Source: Punica granatum (Eukaryota > Streptophyta > Magnoliopsida > Myrtales > Lythraceae). Taken from it: 64,000 nt of DNA. The DNA lies in NCBI RefSeq assembly GCF_007655135.1, contig NC_045127.1, positions 13,959,001-14,023,000 on the forward strand. The letters run 5' to 3'. Shown piece after piece: positions 47,455-58,197 of this stretch; positions within the stretch are counted from its first letter, which is position 1; every line of letters starts with the position of its first letter. Made by a program: the position numbers and the translations under genes. A model generated the notes under the pieces. The model saw only the letters and a program-made list of their open reading frames with translations, did not search any database and was not told the origin of the DNA.

Positions 47455-48766
47455 GCTTCTCATATCAGAAGTAATGTTCGAGTAAAATATTTTAAGTTAT
47501 AGTTTTGGTTAATTTTAGCAGTCACGAATATAATTTTCACCTATAAATCATTGGTTGCTTTTGAGAACTATTTATTTTTTATCCTTTATTTTAAGTATTA
47601 CTTTTAATTTTAATAATTTATATTATTGTATCCCAAACATTTTAACTTGTAATCTGTGCAAGATATACACAACAAAAAAATCTTTGTCAAACTTTTTCTT
47701 GTATTGTCGGTTTTTTCAACTTTCAATGGGTTAAATTGGTAATTTCGTATCCATAATAGTCTTGCTAGCAAGTTGTTTAGGTTTAACGAACTTTCCGACA
47801 GATCATTGCCTATGGAAAAACGAATTTTCAGAAAGCTAAATTAAAAGGATCTCAAAAATCCGCTTGAATCTATAAAAAAAGAATAAAAATCCGTTCGAAA
47901 ATATATCCCGTCCAAGTTTATCTTCTTAAACTTGTGCGGCCAAAGTTCAATTGTTTAGCAAATACTAAATGTATTCTTTTCTTTTTTTGTTTTTTTTTTG
48001 GATAAGTAAATGTACTCTTTCCAATCACCGATGACTTCAAACGATCTCTTGGCCCATTAATAATCATACATAGATATATACTTATTCAGATATCACAAGA
48101 AACAATTTTAAACGACCGCAGATTTTTTTTATTAATCATTTTAATGAAATTTGAAAAAAATAAAGTACAACTTAAAGTAAGGCATCGAAGAATGTCGTGC
48201 ACAATTTTTTTTTCCTTATTAAAAAAATAAAGGGAGAATCCAATGCTTATAGCTTATTAATATTAAACAATTAATAACCTTATGATGCAAAAATTTCCAC
48301 GTTCATTTTTGGTCGAAATATGAGCTAATGTGCAAACAGGATACCCCATGTATTTAACTAATTAATTAATAAGCGTTAGCACATCAGCCTAATTTGTCAT
48401 GTCATGATCATGTTTAACAACTATTCATCTCCAAGAAGAATTTAAATGTTCCACTATTTTTATAATTTAATATAATTGAATCAAGAAAATCTATTTCTCT
48501 CTTCATTTTCCTTATAACTCTTCTAAATTATTAGATTTAAGTATCACAGCTAAGACGAACCTAATGATAAACACATGAATGGAAATTAAGTATCTTCACT
48601 TGCATATATTATGATGTCCATTTGAGTCCAGCCCTTTAAACTAATTTTGTTTGAGGGTATAATAGCATTATAGCAATTGCATATGTCGTTGATCATATTT
48701 CATTTGAGGAAATGCTTTTTCAGAAAGCGTATGATAGAACTATATAAAATGCCGATTGTTTAGGAG

Positions 48767-48798
<32 letters not shown>

Positions 48799-51690
48799 GG
48801 GAGAAAGCCAATCACCCTTCAGAAGTCGGTTTACTCATATTCCTACTATTTGATAATTTCATAATGTATGCCCGGAAGATCTTCCTAAGATCCTTCCTCT
48901 ACTGTGAAACAGTTTATGGGCTGTCTCGATTAGTGTGCAGGTGAGCCACACAATTGACGGTCTCCGAACAGAAATTCTATCAACAATCCCACTACAAGAA
49001 TTTCTTTTCATTTCATTTTAAGTAGAAGAAATGCTTGTAAACGTATTTAAAACTTTTTTTTATTAAATTTAGTGGTTGTAAACAGAATTTTCTTCGAAAT
49101 ATTAATAAGTAATTGTACATATATATATATATAAAGTAATTATAAAACTAATTTTGATTATTTTATATTTCAAGTATCAAATTTATTAACTTAACAATTT
49201 TCAATTGGTTTTTCCAAAATGGTAGATTGCCCCCACATAACACATTGTTTTACCCTTCAGTGTGCTGATCCAGATCGAATTAGATTAGTCAGGGCCCCTT
49301 AGCTTCCGAATATAAGGATATATACCGAAAAAAGAAAAATCAACTTATTTTAAAACAACACTCACGTTTCAGCAATTTATTTTAGCACTTCGAAACCAAG
49401 CCTTAGAGCGATCAATGCATTGTGCAAAGCCAAATGATACTTCTTTTAATTAATTAGGACGAAAATTAATGTAAATATGCATAAACAAGAAGTTTTTAAA
49501 GGCTCAGATATATGTAATGAAGATTACGCGGTCGGGTACTTTTATTAACCATAGTTTACAATTTGTGAATCCAGAAGTCGAAAATTTCGAGAAACAAAGA
49601 GATGTGTTTTACGTAGAGATTTTTTTATTTTCATTCTATATATACCTTGATTACAAGAAAGACTCACGGTTTAAAATGAGATATAAAAATGAAAATGAGA
49701 GACACATATAATCTCCCACTAACAAGTATTGAACTGCTTAGCATCCAGTTCTGAGTCGAGTACTTGTACTGCTGTACCAAAATAGCCTTGCTAAGGTCCA
49801 TTGATTTGTATGTGTAGAGAAATTTTGGTCTTCATCCTGTTAGAAAATGCTCAGAAAATTCAGTCATTTCGGAGCGTTTGCAACTGTCATTTTGCCTTGT
49901 TTCTTCATTTTCTGCGGCAAAATTAGCAGTGAAGGTGTGGTTAGAAGCTTCCACTTCAGCCTCCTCAGTTGCCTTCAATTATCAGCCTCTTCGTTCCTTC
50001 GTTGTCCCAATTTTTCATCCATTTAACTTCTTGCCCCATGATAACATGTGGCTCTGTAATCTGCACTCTGTTCGATCTTGGTACAGGTTCTCGGACTAAT
50101 TCTCTTGGACTAATCAGCCACGGGATTCAGTCCGCTTAACTGATGAGTTTTTTTAAAGGCCCAACCGATGAACAAATTAAACTAGCTGCAAGTAATTAAT
50201 CTGATCAATAGACTAAGGTTTGGATCAGATACGCACCAATCCGGTTGATCTTGGTAGCAGCCTCTCAATGAAAAATGTCAGCCATGTAACTTACACAACT
50301 CCAAACACATATCCCAACTCAATTTCCGTCTCACCACAAACATATGGAAAAGTATTATTATTTGCTTTGCCCTGGTCCACATTCGACCGCTAGTAATCTG
50401 CTGAGGTCCCATGTCTAGATATTATTTTCCTGTCTTTGCTGCGACTTTGATATCATGTATGTTGGCCACTAGTGGGTTACAGAAAACAAGATAATCCTCA
50501 ACCATGGAAGAACTGGCTGTATTATTGGAATTGGCTTTGCGTGTGCACGCCCGATGAGCCGGATTCTTCTGTCCAAGCCCCAAGCTTTCATGTCCACCCA
50601 ACGCAAGATACTACAATTTTCAAGTGAAAGCTTGGCAATATTGTTCGTTGAAAGGAGTTTAAGAACTAAACTGGCTGAAGTAATGATTCAAGTACCTCTG
50701 CGTAATTAGTTCTAAGTAAGGAATCGTTTGCGAAGCATTCATTCATAGTCAAGCAAAAAGTAAAATCTGAGCATGAACCACCGGGGTTTATCGAACTTCC
50801 GAATACCGATTAGGGTACATAAAAAAAGTGAAGTCCGGCACCGGGCCCATACTGGGCCACCCGGAATGGACTGGTAATTGTGTTCTCAAGCTTGGCCCAT
50901 CTAGCATGATTTTAGGTTAAGTGCCATAAATGGCCCTTGCAATTTGAGTTTCCCTTCATTTCATCATCTTATTCTTTGATTCACCAATTTTAGTCCCTTA
51001 ACTATGGAAAAATAATTAAAGTTTATCACTCCAGTCAAAATTCGTTTAGCCTTGCTGTTGCTGGTGTGTTGTTCCATGGCCACGGCCCGGACCTCATTAT
51101 GGACCTTTAGATGTCTTTCCATTCACTAGATAGCTGATGTCTCGTCTTAGCATTTTTATTAACTAATAAACTAACTTCTAGGACTATTAACAACCTATTA
51201 AAGACTATTAACAGGAAATTATTTCATAGCTATCGATAAATTATGACAAATCAAGAACAATGTTAAACAAAACCGTATGACATTAAAGGATAAGAAAAAA
51301 GAACATCCCATAAGGTGATTTTTCATATGATTATTTGAGTTGAACAAGTTTTAATTTCCTAACAATTTAGCACAGATTTGTGTCACCAAAAGGTTTTAAA
51401 GTAAAATAAACAGGATGTAAGGTGAACTTTATTTATTTTTTTTGTCTTATGATGTCATGTGCATCTTATTTTAATTTTATTCGTTTAAATTAATTCGCGT
51501 TTTGAGCATTGACTTACCCAAGTGAGGATGCAAATTGAACTTTAGTGAGAAAGAAAGAACATATGATGTTATGGTTCATGAATATTCCACTTTTTGTGTA
51601 TTTCCACTATGACCCATGTAGTTGTAATTTATCTTATGAGGTCCTTAAAGTAAGTCAAGTTTCCACTGGGTTGACAAATCTTCCTCTTTA
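47455..51690. other. AT-rich intergenic DNA upstream of the PPR gene
   Basis: No gene recognised in ~4.2 kb. (TA)n runs near 48770-48796 and 49119-49133. A minus-strand tract at 49700-49800 (AAGTACTCGACTCAGAAC, AGCAGTTCAATACTTG) weakly recalls another tRNA-like SINE head. Frames at 49517-49711 and 49878-50099 have no domain. Confidence 0.4.
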
Positions 51691-54000
51691 ATGGAAGTTC
51701 AATTTGAAACGTCGTTTCTTGATGACATAGCCACTCCCATGACCTCTCTACCCCGGCGGCTGAAGGACCTTCTCCGCTCCCCCACTGCCATCAGAACCCG
51801 CTTGGCGGCCAAGCAGCTGCACGCCCAGCTCATCAAGCACAAGGGCTTCCTCTCCGTCCACACCCCCACCATCCTCTCCATCTACGCCTCCCTCAACCTC
51901 CTCCACGACTCCATCCTCCTCTTCGACGCCCTCCGCCGTTACTACCCTTCTGCCACCGCCCTCGCCTGGAAGTCCGTCATCAGATGCTGCGCCTCGAGCG
52001 GTCTCTCCGACCGGGCAGTGAGATACTTCGCCCAAATGCGGGCTTCCGGGAAGTGCCCGGATCAGAGAGTGTTCCCCGCCGTGCTCAAGTGCTGTACTTT
52101 GCTGAGGGACCCAAAGCTTGGTGAGGCTGTCCATGGATGTGTGATCAAGGTTGGTGTGGACGGGTATTTGTATACCGGAAACGCCCTCATGAATATGTAT
52201 GCGAAGTTTCAGGGCATGGTTGGATTGGAAAATCAGGCTCTCGAGCTGTTCGATGAAATGCATGAACTGGAGCGAAGTTTTTTGACGGGGAATGAGTCTG
52301 AGCCAGTGGATGAATCTGAGAAATGTGTTTTGAGTAATGAGTCGAATGATGGTTTGAAACTTAGAAGTGATGCACTTGATTCGAGCAATCAGGCTACTGT
52401 GACTGCTAACAGGATATGTTTGTGGAAGGATAATGTAAGGAAGGTGTTTGATACGATGCCGATAAGGGATGTTGTTTCCTGGAATACAGTGATTGCTGGC
52501 AATGCCCAGAACGGGCTTTATGAGGAAGCTCTGATGATGGTGAGGGAGATGGTGGACACGAATCTCCGACCCGACGCCTTCACTTTGTCCAGCATCCTGC
52601 CCATATTTGCAGACTACGTCGATGTAAATAAGGGAAAGGAGATCCACGGTTACGCCATAAGGCACAGATTTGACTCGGACATGTTCATAGGCAGTAGCTT
52701 GATTGACATGTATGCAAAGTGCAGCCGAGTGGAGGATTCCCTCCAAGTCTTCAAACTGTTGCCTCGAAGAGACAGTATCTCGTGGAACTCGGTCATTGCT
52801 GCCTGCATGCAAAATTTGATGTTCGATGAGGGCCTGAAGTACTTTCGGCATATGATAAATTATGGAGTGAAGTTGATGCCCGCTGCGTTCTCCAGTGTGC
52901 TACCTGCTTGTGCTCACTTGACTACTTTACATTTGGGAAAGCAGCTTCATGGCTACATCACTCGGGTTGGTTTGGACGATAACATCTTCATCGCGAGCTC
53001 TCTGGTCGACATGTATGCAAAGTGTGGTAAGATTGAGCAGGCTCGGTGCATATTTAATCGAATGGAGCGGCATGACATGGTCTCATGGACTGCCATGATG
53101 ATGGGATGTGCCCTGCATGGGCATGCGCATGATGCGATTTCCTTGTTTAAGCATATGGAAGCAGATGGAGTGAGACCCAATTATGTGGCTTTCATTGCCG
53201 TTTTGACTGCTTGTAGCCATGCAGGACTTGCCGAAGAAGCCCGGGAGTATTTTGATAGCATGACCCGCGACTATGGTATTTCCCCCGGGTTAGAACACTA
53301 TGCCGCAATGGCAGATCTTCTTGGTCGAGCAGGAAAGTTGCAAGAAGCATATGAACTTATCGCAAGTATGCAATTTGAGCCGCCGGGTGGTGTATGGTCG
53401 GCTCTATTGGCTGCTTGCAGAGTCCACAAGAATGTTGAATTGGCTGAAAATGTGGTCGAGAAAATAATCAGGGTCGACCCTGAGAATATTGGAGCCCTGG
53501 TTATCATGTCAAACATATACTCTGCGGCTAAAAGATGGAAAGACGCTGCGAGGGTTAGAATCATGATGAAGGAGATGGGGTTTAGGAAGAAACCAGCTTG
53601 CAGTTGGATCGAGGTTAGAAACAAGGTCCACGCATTCATAGCAGGAGATAATTCCCATCCCCTTTATGACAAAATAAATGAAGCGCTGGGGGTCCTTTCA
53701 GATCAGATGGAGAGAGAAGGCTATGTTCCTGATTTAAGCGAGGTTCTTCATGATATGGGAGACGAGGAGAAGAGGCGGTCATTGCAGAACCACAGTGAGA
53801 GATTAGCGATCGCGTTTGGGATCATCAGTACTCCCCCGGGGACCACGATCCGAATAATAAAGAACATCAGAGTGTGCCTTGACTGCCATGTGGCAATCAA
53901 GTTTATATCGAAGATAGTCGGGAGGGAGATCATCGTGAGGGATAATAGCCGGTTCCACCATTTTAAGGATGGGAAGTGCTCCTGTGGTGATTACTGGTGA
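51691..54000 (+). CDS. PLS-DYW pentatricopeptide repeat protein (organellar RNA editing type)
   Basis: Intronless, 769 aa. PLS-type PPR repeats fill ~35-590 (KQLHAQLIKH, ALMNMYAKF, RDVVSWNTVIAGNAQNGLYE, SSLVDMYAKCGKIEQARCIF, MVSWTAMMMGCALHGHAHDA), then E/E+ motifs (PGGVWSALLAACRVHKNVEL, KKPACSWIEV) and a complete DYW deaminase domain ending CSCGDYW. The cytidine-deaminase zinc motif is intact (H701-S-E703, C729-x-x-C732), with second-site residues H756/H757, C763 and C765. Such proteins act in chloroplasts or mitochondria, converting C to U in transcripts; the PPR part picks the site. Overall layout matches the Arabidopsis At3g23330-like (PCMP-H) group. An acidic, Ser/Asn-rich insert (~195-245) splits two repeats. 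The first Met gives 769 aa; Met17 (51739) lies where family homologs begin and is a real alternative start. Site and organelle cannot be told by eye. Confidence 0.93.
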   Translation: MEVQFETSFLDDIATPMTSLPRRLKDLLRSPTAIRTRLAAKQLHAQLIKHKGFLSVHTPTILSIYASLNLLHDSILLFDALRRYYPSATALAWKSVIRCCASSGLSDRAVRYFAQMRASGKCPDQRVFPAVLKCCTLLRDPKLGEAVHGCVIKVGVDGYLYTGNALMNMYAKFQGMVGLENQALELFDEMHELERSFLTGNESEPVDESEKCVLSNESNDGLKLRSDALDSSNQATVTANRICLWKDNVRKVFDTMPIRDVVSWNTVIAGNAQNGLYEEALMMVREMVDTNLRPDAFTLSSILPIFADYVDVNKGKEIHGYAIRHRFDSDMFIGSSLIDMYAKCSRVEDSLQVFKLLPRRDSISWNSVIAACMQNLMFDEGLKYFRHMINYGVKLMPAAFSSVLPACAHLTTLHLGKQLHGYITRVGLDDNIFIASSLVDMYAKCGKIEQARCIFNRMERHDMVSWTAMMMGCALHGHAHDAISLFKHMEADGVRPNYVAFIAVLTACSHAGLAEEAREYFDSMTRDYGISPGLEHYAAMADLLGRAGKLQEAYELIASMQFEPPGGVWSALLAACRVHKNVELAENVVEKIIRVDPENIGALVIMSNIYSAAKRWKDAARVRIMMKEMGFRKKPACSWIEVRNKVHAFIAGDNSHPLYDKINEALGVLSDQMEREGYVPDLSEVLHDMGDEEKRRSLQNHSERLAIAFGIISTPPGTTIRIIKNIRVCLDCHVAIKFISKIVGREIIVRDNSRFHHFKDGKCSCGDYW

Positions 54001-54406
54001 CATGAACAAACATGACAGGAAAGCTGTACTCTTTGGTTCTGCTGAATTAAGAGCGGTCATGGATAAAGATTTACATCAATCTAGTCCGTCAATGGATAGC
54101 GGTTTTGAGAATACTGTAAAGTTGATGTTGCATTAATTATAAGGAGAGCGACTACGCACCAACTTAAGAGGCATGTGGCTGCATAAAGAAGTATGATCGA
54201 GATTCTTCTCTTATGATTTGTAGATTTTGTACGCCGTCCACAATATTCATTTGCTGAGCCAAAATAGAAATTTTACTTCACGCTCAAATAGCTTCATGAA
54301 GTCTTTAATATCTCTCAAATTAGTGAAAAAGAGAAGCAAAACAGAATTGATTATGTAAACTTCTGAACAGTGCAATTGATTTAACTGCTGGAGCCATCAG
54401 TCACAT

Positions 54407-54814
54407 CTAAAAGCTATGCAATTCACAGTGAATACTCGGTAAATTTTCATCATGAAAAACAATTCTCCGCCACTCCCTAGAACTCATATTGCCCACGAAC
54501 GCACCTTCTATCTCGAGTGAGTCACACACAGGGAGCAGCCTGTATGATTTCCTGATTGGATTGCAGACGAGCAGGGGCTGCGCGTGCGCACTTTCCATGG
54601 AACACCTATCGTGGATCCAAAGGAGAAGCAATCCATGGCAAGAGTCGAAGACGAAATGAGAATCGCATGAGTGGTTATGGTTTAGCGACCGAACCTCTGG
54701 GTTGGCAAGATAAATCCTTGCAATGGGCCTTCCGTTCCTGATTCCCCAGGTCGAAGGAAATAAAGGGGATTGTAGGATCTTAGGTGCATGTTGGATTAAT
54801 ATTCCTGGGAAAGA
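54407..54814 (-). pseudogene. F-box-associated (kelch/FBA-type) gene fragment
   Basis: The minus-strand frame, open from 54814 to the stop at 54407 (135 codons), reads RPIARIYLANPEVRSLNHNH, DSHFVFDSCHGLLLL and HAQPLLVCNPIRKSYRLLPV. 'DS.HGLLLL...LLVCNP..KS+R.LP' is the hallmark of the substrate-side domain of plant F-box proteins (SCF ubiquitin ligase adaptors). The N-terminal F-box itself is absent: a stop lies just upstream and no Met-led F-box is seen. The C-terminal part is also short of the usual length. It looks like a truncated relic, though an exon of an intron-containing gene cannot be excluded. It lies tail-to-tail ~400 bp from the PPR gene; 54001-54406 holds nothing else. Confidence 0.55.
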
Positions 54815-54983
54815 TCATGTGCCCTGATGCTCTGCGACTTGGCAAACTGCTCAGGGTTGATCATTAGTCGATACCAACACTAGCAGACAAGCATCCCTCC
54901 GAGGAGAGACTCCGCGGGAACCCACAACACGATTTCAGCCAAAACATCCAAAGGCAACTCACCAAGAGATCTCTTCTTCTCCA

Positions 54984-55100
54984 TATAGCGCAGTCCCACG
55001 TGCTCTTATATGGTAATTAAGAGGTTTCAGGTTTGATATTTAAGTGAGACTACCCATACGCCTTTATTAAATATTTAAGTTTTTATTTCATTATATTAAG
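54984..55100 (+). mobile_element. tRNA-derived SINE-like copy C
   Basis: ATATAGCGCAGTCCCACG (A box-like), GGTTTCAGGTTTGATATTTA (B box-like), AAGTGAGACTACCCATACGC and a tail TTTTTATTTCATTATATTAA. It matches copies A (37594) and B (38005) in order and body. Confidence 0.55.
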
Positions 55101-55653
55101 GCCACGAGTTAAAAAAAAAAAATCTCTTTAAACCTTGTACCTCTTAGTAACCGCCAATACTTTAATTTTCCTTTTTTTTTGTTATCTAATTGAGATATTC
55201 TATAATCTACCAAAAAAGATAAGGGTTCGTTTGGATTTGAAACTATGTCCAACTCAACTCAATTTAATTCATAAAAGGACAAAATATGATTGAAATAAAT
55301 TAATATTGTGGGACTCATAATCATGACAATTGACTGATACATTTTTCCCCTTGAACAGTTGCTTTGCACGGCTTCCTGCAGTTCAATTTAAAGTGGCTGC
55401 CTTTGAGGCAATTTTTTTTTGTTTATCTTCCTGTGACTTTTGTTCGGATTAACGTGCCGCAACAATCGGGTGATTGTACACATGAAAAAAATACGCATGC
55501 CAGCAAAAATCAAACTGCAACAATGATGAATCATAACAATAATTATTACTAATTTCAAATACAAAAACCTCAGCGTATATCATCGACCTCCTTGCTCAGC
55601 ACGCCATAACCGATTAGCAATACGGTCGCGTACAACATTCATTTCCGTGCTAT

Positions 55654-56971
55654 TCATGTCCACATCAACTCTAGTTCCTTGTTGTTGCGGTGGATTGCGA
55701 ATTCATCGTAATCCGCCCACGCATCGCCGTACTCCATAAATAATCTATCATGATAATTATTACGGCGTATGAAATTATGCAAAACAAAACAAGTAAGGAC
55801 AATTTCTCCTTGAGTATACGGTTTGAAGTTCGTCATGGCAGTCAGTATTGCGAATCTCTTCTTCAAAATACCGAAGCAACGCTCAATAACATTACGCACT
55901 GACGCATGGCGATGGTTGAATAGCTCTTTTTCTGATGTCGGCGGATAATGATTAGGGAAATCGCTCCGATGATACCGTTCTCCCTTGTATGGAGCCAAAT
56001 ATCCCGGTATATTTGAAAACCCTGCATCAACAACATAATATTGTCCTGGAAAAAAAAATGAAATTTAAAGAAAACGAATTTCGACAAGCAATTTCGTTTA
56101 ACATCATAAGAATTAAAAGCAAATACTCACGGCCACGCGGTGCTGGAAAGCGATCAAGTGACGCAGCATCAGACAATATTCTTGAATCGTGAGCTGAACC
56201 CTCCCAGCCGGTCATCACGTATGTGAACATCATGTCGTGTGAACAAGCAGCCAATACATTTTGTGATATATCGGCATTACGATCGCGATAAGGTACTCTG
56301 TTCGCATGTGGCATGCATGCATCGACATGAGTTCCATCGATAGCTCCAATACAATGCTGCATGAAAAAAAACGCACAATTATATCTATCTCAAATATTAA
56401 TCCGAATACATGCATGTCTACAATATGGAATTAGTAGATAACATACCCTAAAGAAGCGCCACCTTTCATCATTTTCAATTTCCGGCTGGACAATAACGTT
56501 CCGCGGTGTTATAAAATGGGCAGATAAATCGTGCATTCCGCGTGCAATTTGTTTGATAATTCGTGAAACCGTTTCCTTCGAATGCTGAAACCTTTCAGCG
56601 ACCATTGAAAATCGCATACTATGTGAAATAACCAACATGAACATGCCGACTTGCTCTTCAACGGTAATACCTTTTCTAGTATCTGTGATGCCACTGCGCA
56701 ACCGCAACGTGTTGCATAGATTTCTAAACACGTGTGGTTCCATTCTGAAGCTTTCGAAGCACTGGACGTCACTCCTTAATAGTTCAACAATATACTGCTG
56801 TCCTTGAAGGGCTGAATTTCTACACGGCAAGTTTTGTGGAACGGCATCATCCATCTGATAATATTGCATCATCAAGGAGTAGAACATACGTTGCATACGT
56901 TCATTGTCGTTCTCTCCGGGATTATTGTCATTGTTTGAAGGCGTCCGATAACGAGACATATTGTTCGCCAA
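55654..56971 (-). CDS. PIF/Harbinger transposase (HARBI1-like DDE nuclease), three exons
   Basis: Exons on the minus strand: 56971-56447, 56356-56131 and 56045-55654, joined with GT-AG introns and matching phases, giving 380 aa, normal for the family. The N-terminal half has a helix-turn-helix-like region (ITVEEQVGMFMLVISHSMRF, AERFQHSKETVSRIIKQI). The catalytic DDE triad is intact: D in HCIGAIDGTHVD, D in YYVVDAGFSNIPGYLAPYKG, and E in SVRNVIERCFGILKKRFAIL. The protein cuts and reinserts the element at TWA sites, normally needing its Myb-like partner for nuclear import and end binding. The start is the first Met (MANNMSRYR), just after the noncoding spacer to the Myb-like gene. Reading through the intron starts instead gives false tails. 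Confidence 0.92.
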
Positions 56972-57206
56972 ATGATTGCCTTTTACTGTGGAAATGAAAT
57001 CATGAATGAATCGTTAACAGTGAGACAACTCAATTATAAATATAACACAATAACATTCAACACACACATGAAAAAAATAACGCATCACCATTATCAAACA
57101 CACATAACAAACATCAGCAGTACGAGTTCAGTCAAAGGAATTTAAAAAACGTTGTGTTCGATGCGCGAGGAAAAAAAAGGAAGCTCTGATGACCCTTGCT
57201 TCAAGG

Positions 57207-58197
57207 TTACTCCAGCTGCATTATCCATTCCATTCGTGACTCTTCCTTGAACCACATGAAAAGCCTTCGGGAGGCCGGATCAAGGAGTGCTTTGCCCGCT
57301 TTCACAAACAAGGACTGAGGGATTCTCGATTCCAACTTAGCCAACTCATCGAGGGCTTCCTCGATGCTATTCTTCTCAGGTTTTTCGGAGCTCGATACAG
57401 ACTTGCTTTTCTTTGCTGACTGTGGGGTGTGCTGTTGGTTTTTCGTGAAACTCCCCCTGAATATGTCCATGCACTCCTGCATTTGTGAGCTCTTGCTTTG
57501 CGATCTTTTCGGCACTCGACGTCGACACTCGGTTAAAATGGGATCTGCAACATTGACGAGATCGTCACTCTCGTCGGATCCTTCTTCGAGATCGACATGG
57601 TGTTTCTGCTTTCCCTTCCCCCTAGATAAGAATTCCGCACTCAGCCGCCGTTCTTCCTCTAAAGTTGGTGGTGGATCGGTCGAGGATATGCGCATAACAC
57701 CGGTGGCCACGGAAGAACTGAACAGTTGCTTCTGGATATCGTAGTGCTTGCATCCCTTACTCCGGAAAGTCTTGTACGCCCTATTCTTCTGTACCAAGAA
57801 CAACGACATGATCGTCCAGCATCAGTGACAGATGCTGGAAACAACAATAGAATCATAAAAGGACAAAGAAAAAAGCATGTACCTTTATAATCATATCCCA
57901 AAAATTTGAGTCGGCGGTGATGGTGTTTGTGTCAGCATCCCATCCGACGCCTGTATGCTTTAATATTTCAGCAAATCGGGTGAAATTTGTCTTCATTCTT
58001 TGATACTTTTCCTTCACCTTCTGCAAGCACAGATGCTTTTCGGGAAAAAGGTTGATCATTTCCTGTGTGATCTCTTTCCAAGTGCTACTCTTCCATGTTG
58101 TAGTGTGTGTTCTTCTCTTCATCTCAAGCAGTACGTTTAGGAAACCGACATCCATTTCATCACTCCATTCGATGATATTTTCACCTTTTTGAGCCAT
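57207..58197 (-). CDS. Harbinger-associated Myb/SANT-like DNA-binding protein, two exons
   Basis: Exons 58197-57883 and 57788-57207 (minus) join AAG|GTACAT to CAG|AAGAAT in phase, giving 298 aa. Residues ~10-120 form a Myb/SANT-like domain (IIEWSDEMDVGFLNVLLEMK, TWKSSTWKEITQEMINLF, LQKVKEKYQRMKTNF, GVGWDADTNTITADSNFWD, KNRAYKTFRSKG). A Ser/Lys-rich linker holds basic patches (CRRRVPKRSQSK, SAKKSKS) that could be nuclear signals. The C-terminal helix-rich tail (EEALDELAKLESRIPQS, KALLDPASRRLFMWFKEE) is the usual end of these proteins. In known Harbinger elements this partner binds subterminal repeats and escorts the transposase. It lies upstream of the transposase in the same orientation, separated by ~235 bp. 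Confidence 0.9.

Noticed and set aside
51748..52851. 367-codon minus-strand open frame opposite the PPR gene
   Set aside because: It is a shadow of GC-rich PPR coding sequence. It has no recognisable domain and lies wholly antisense to a clear DYW-PPR frame.
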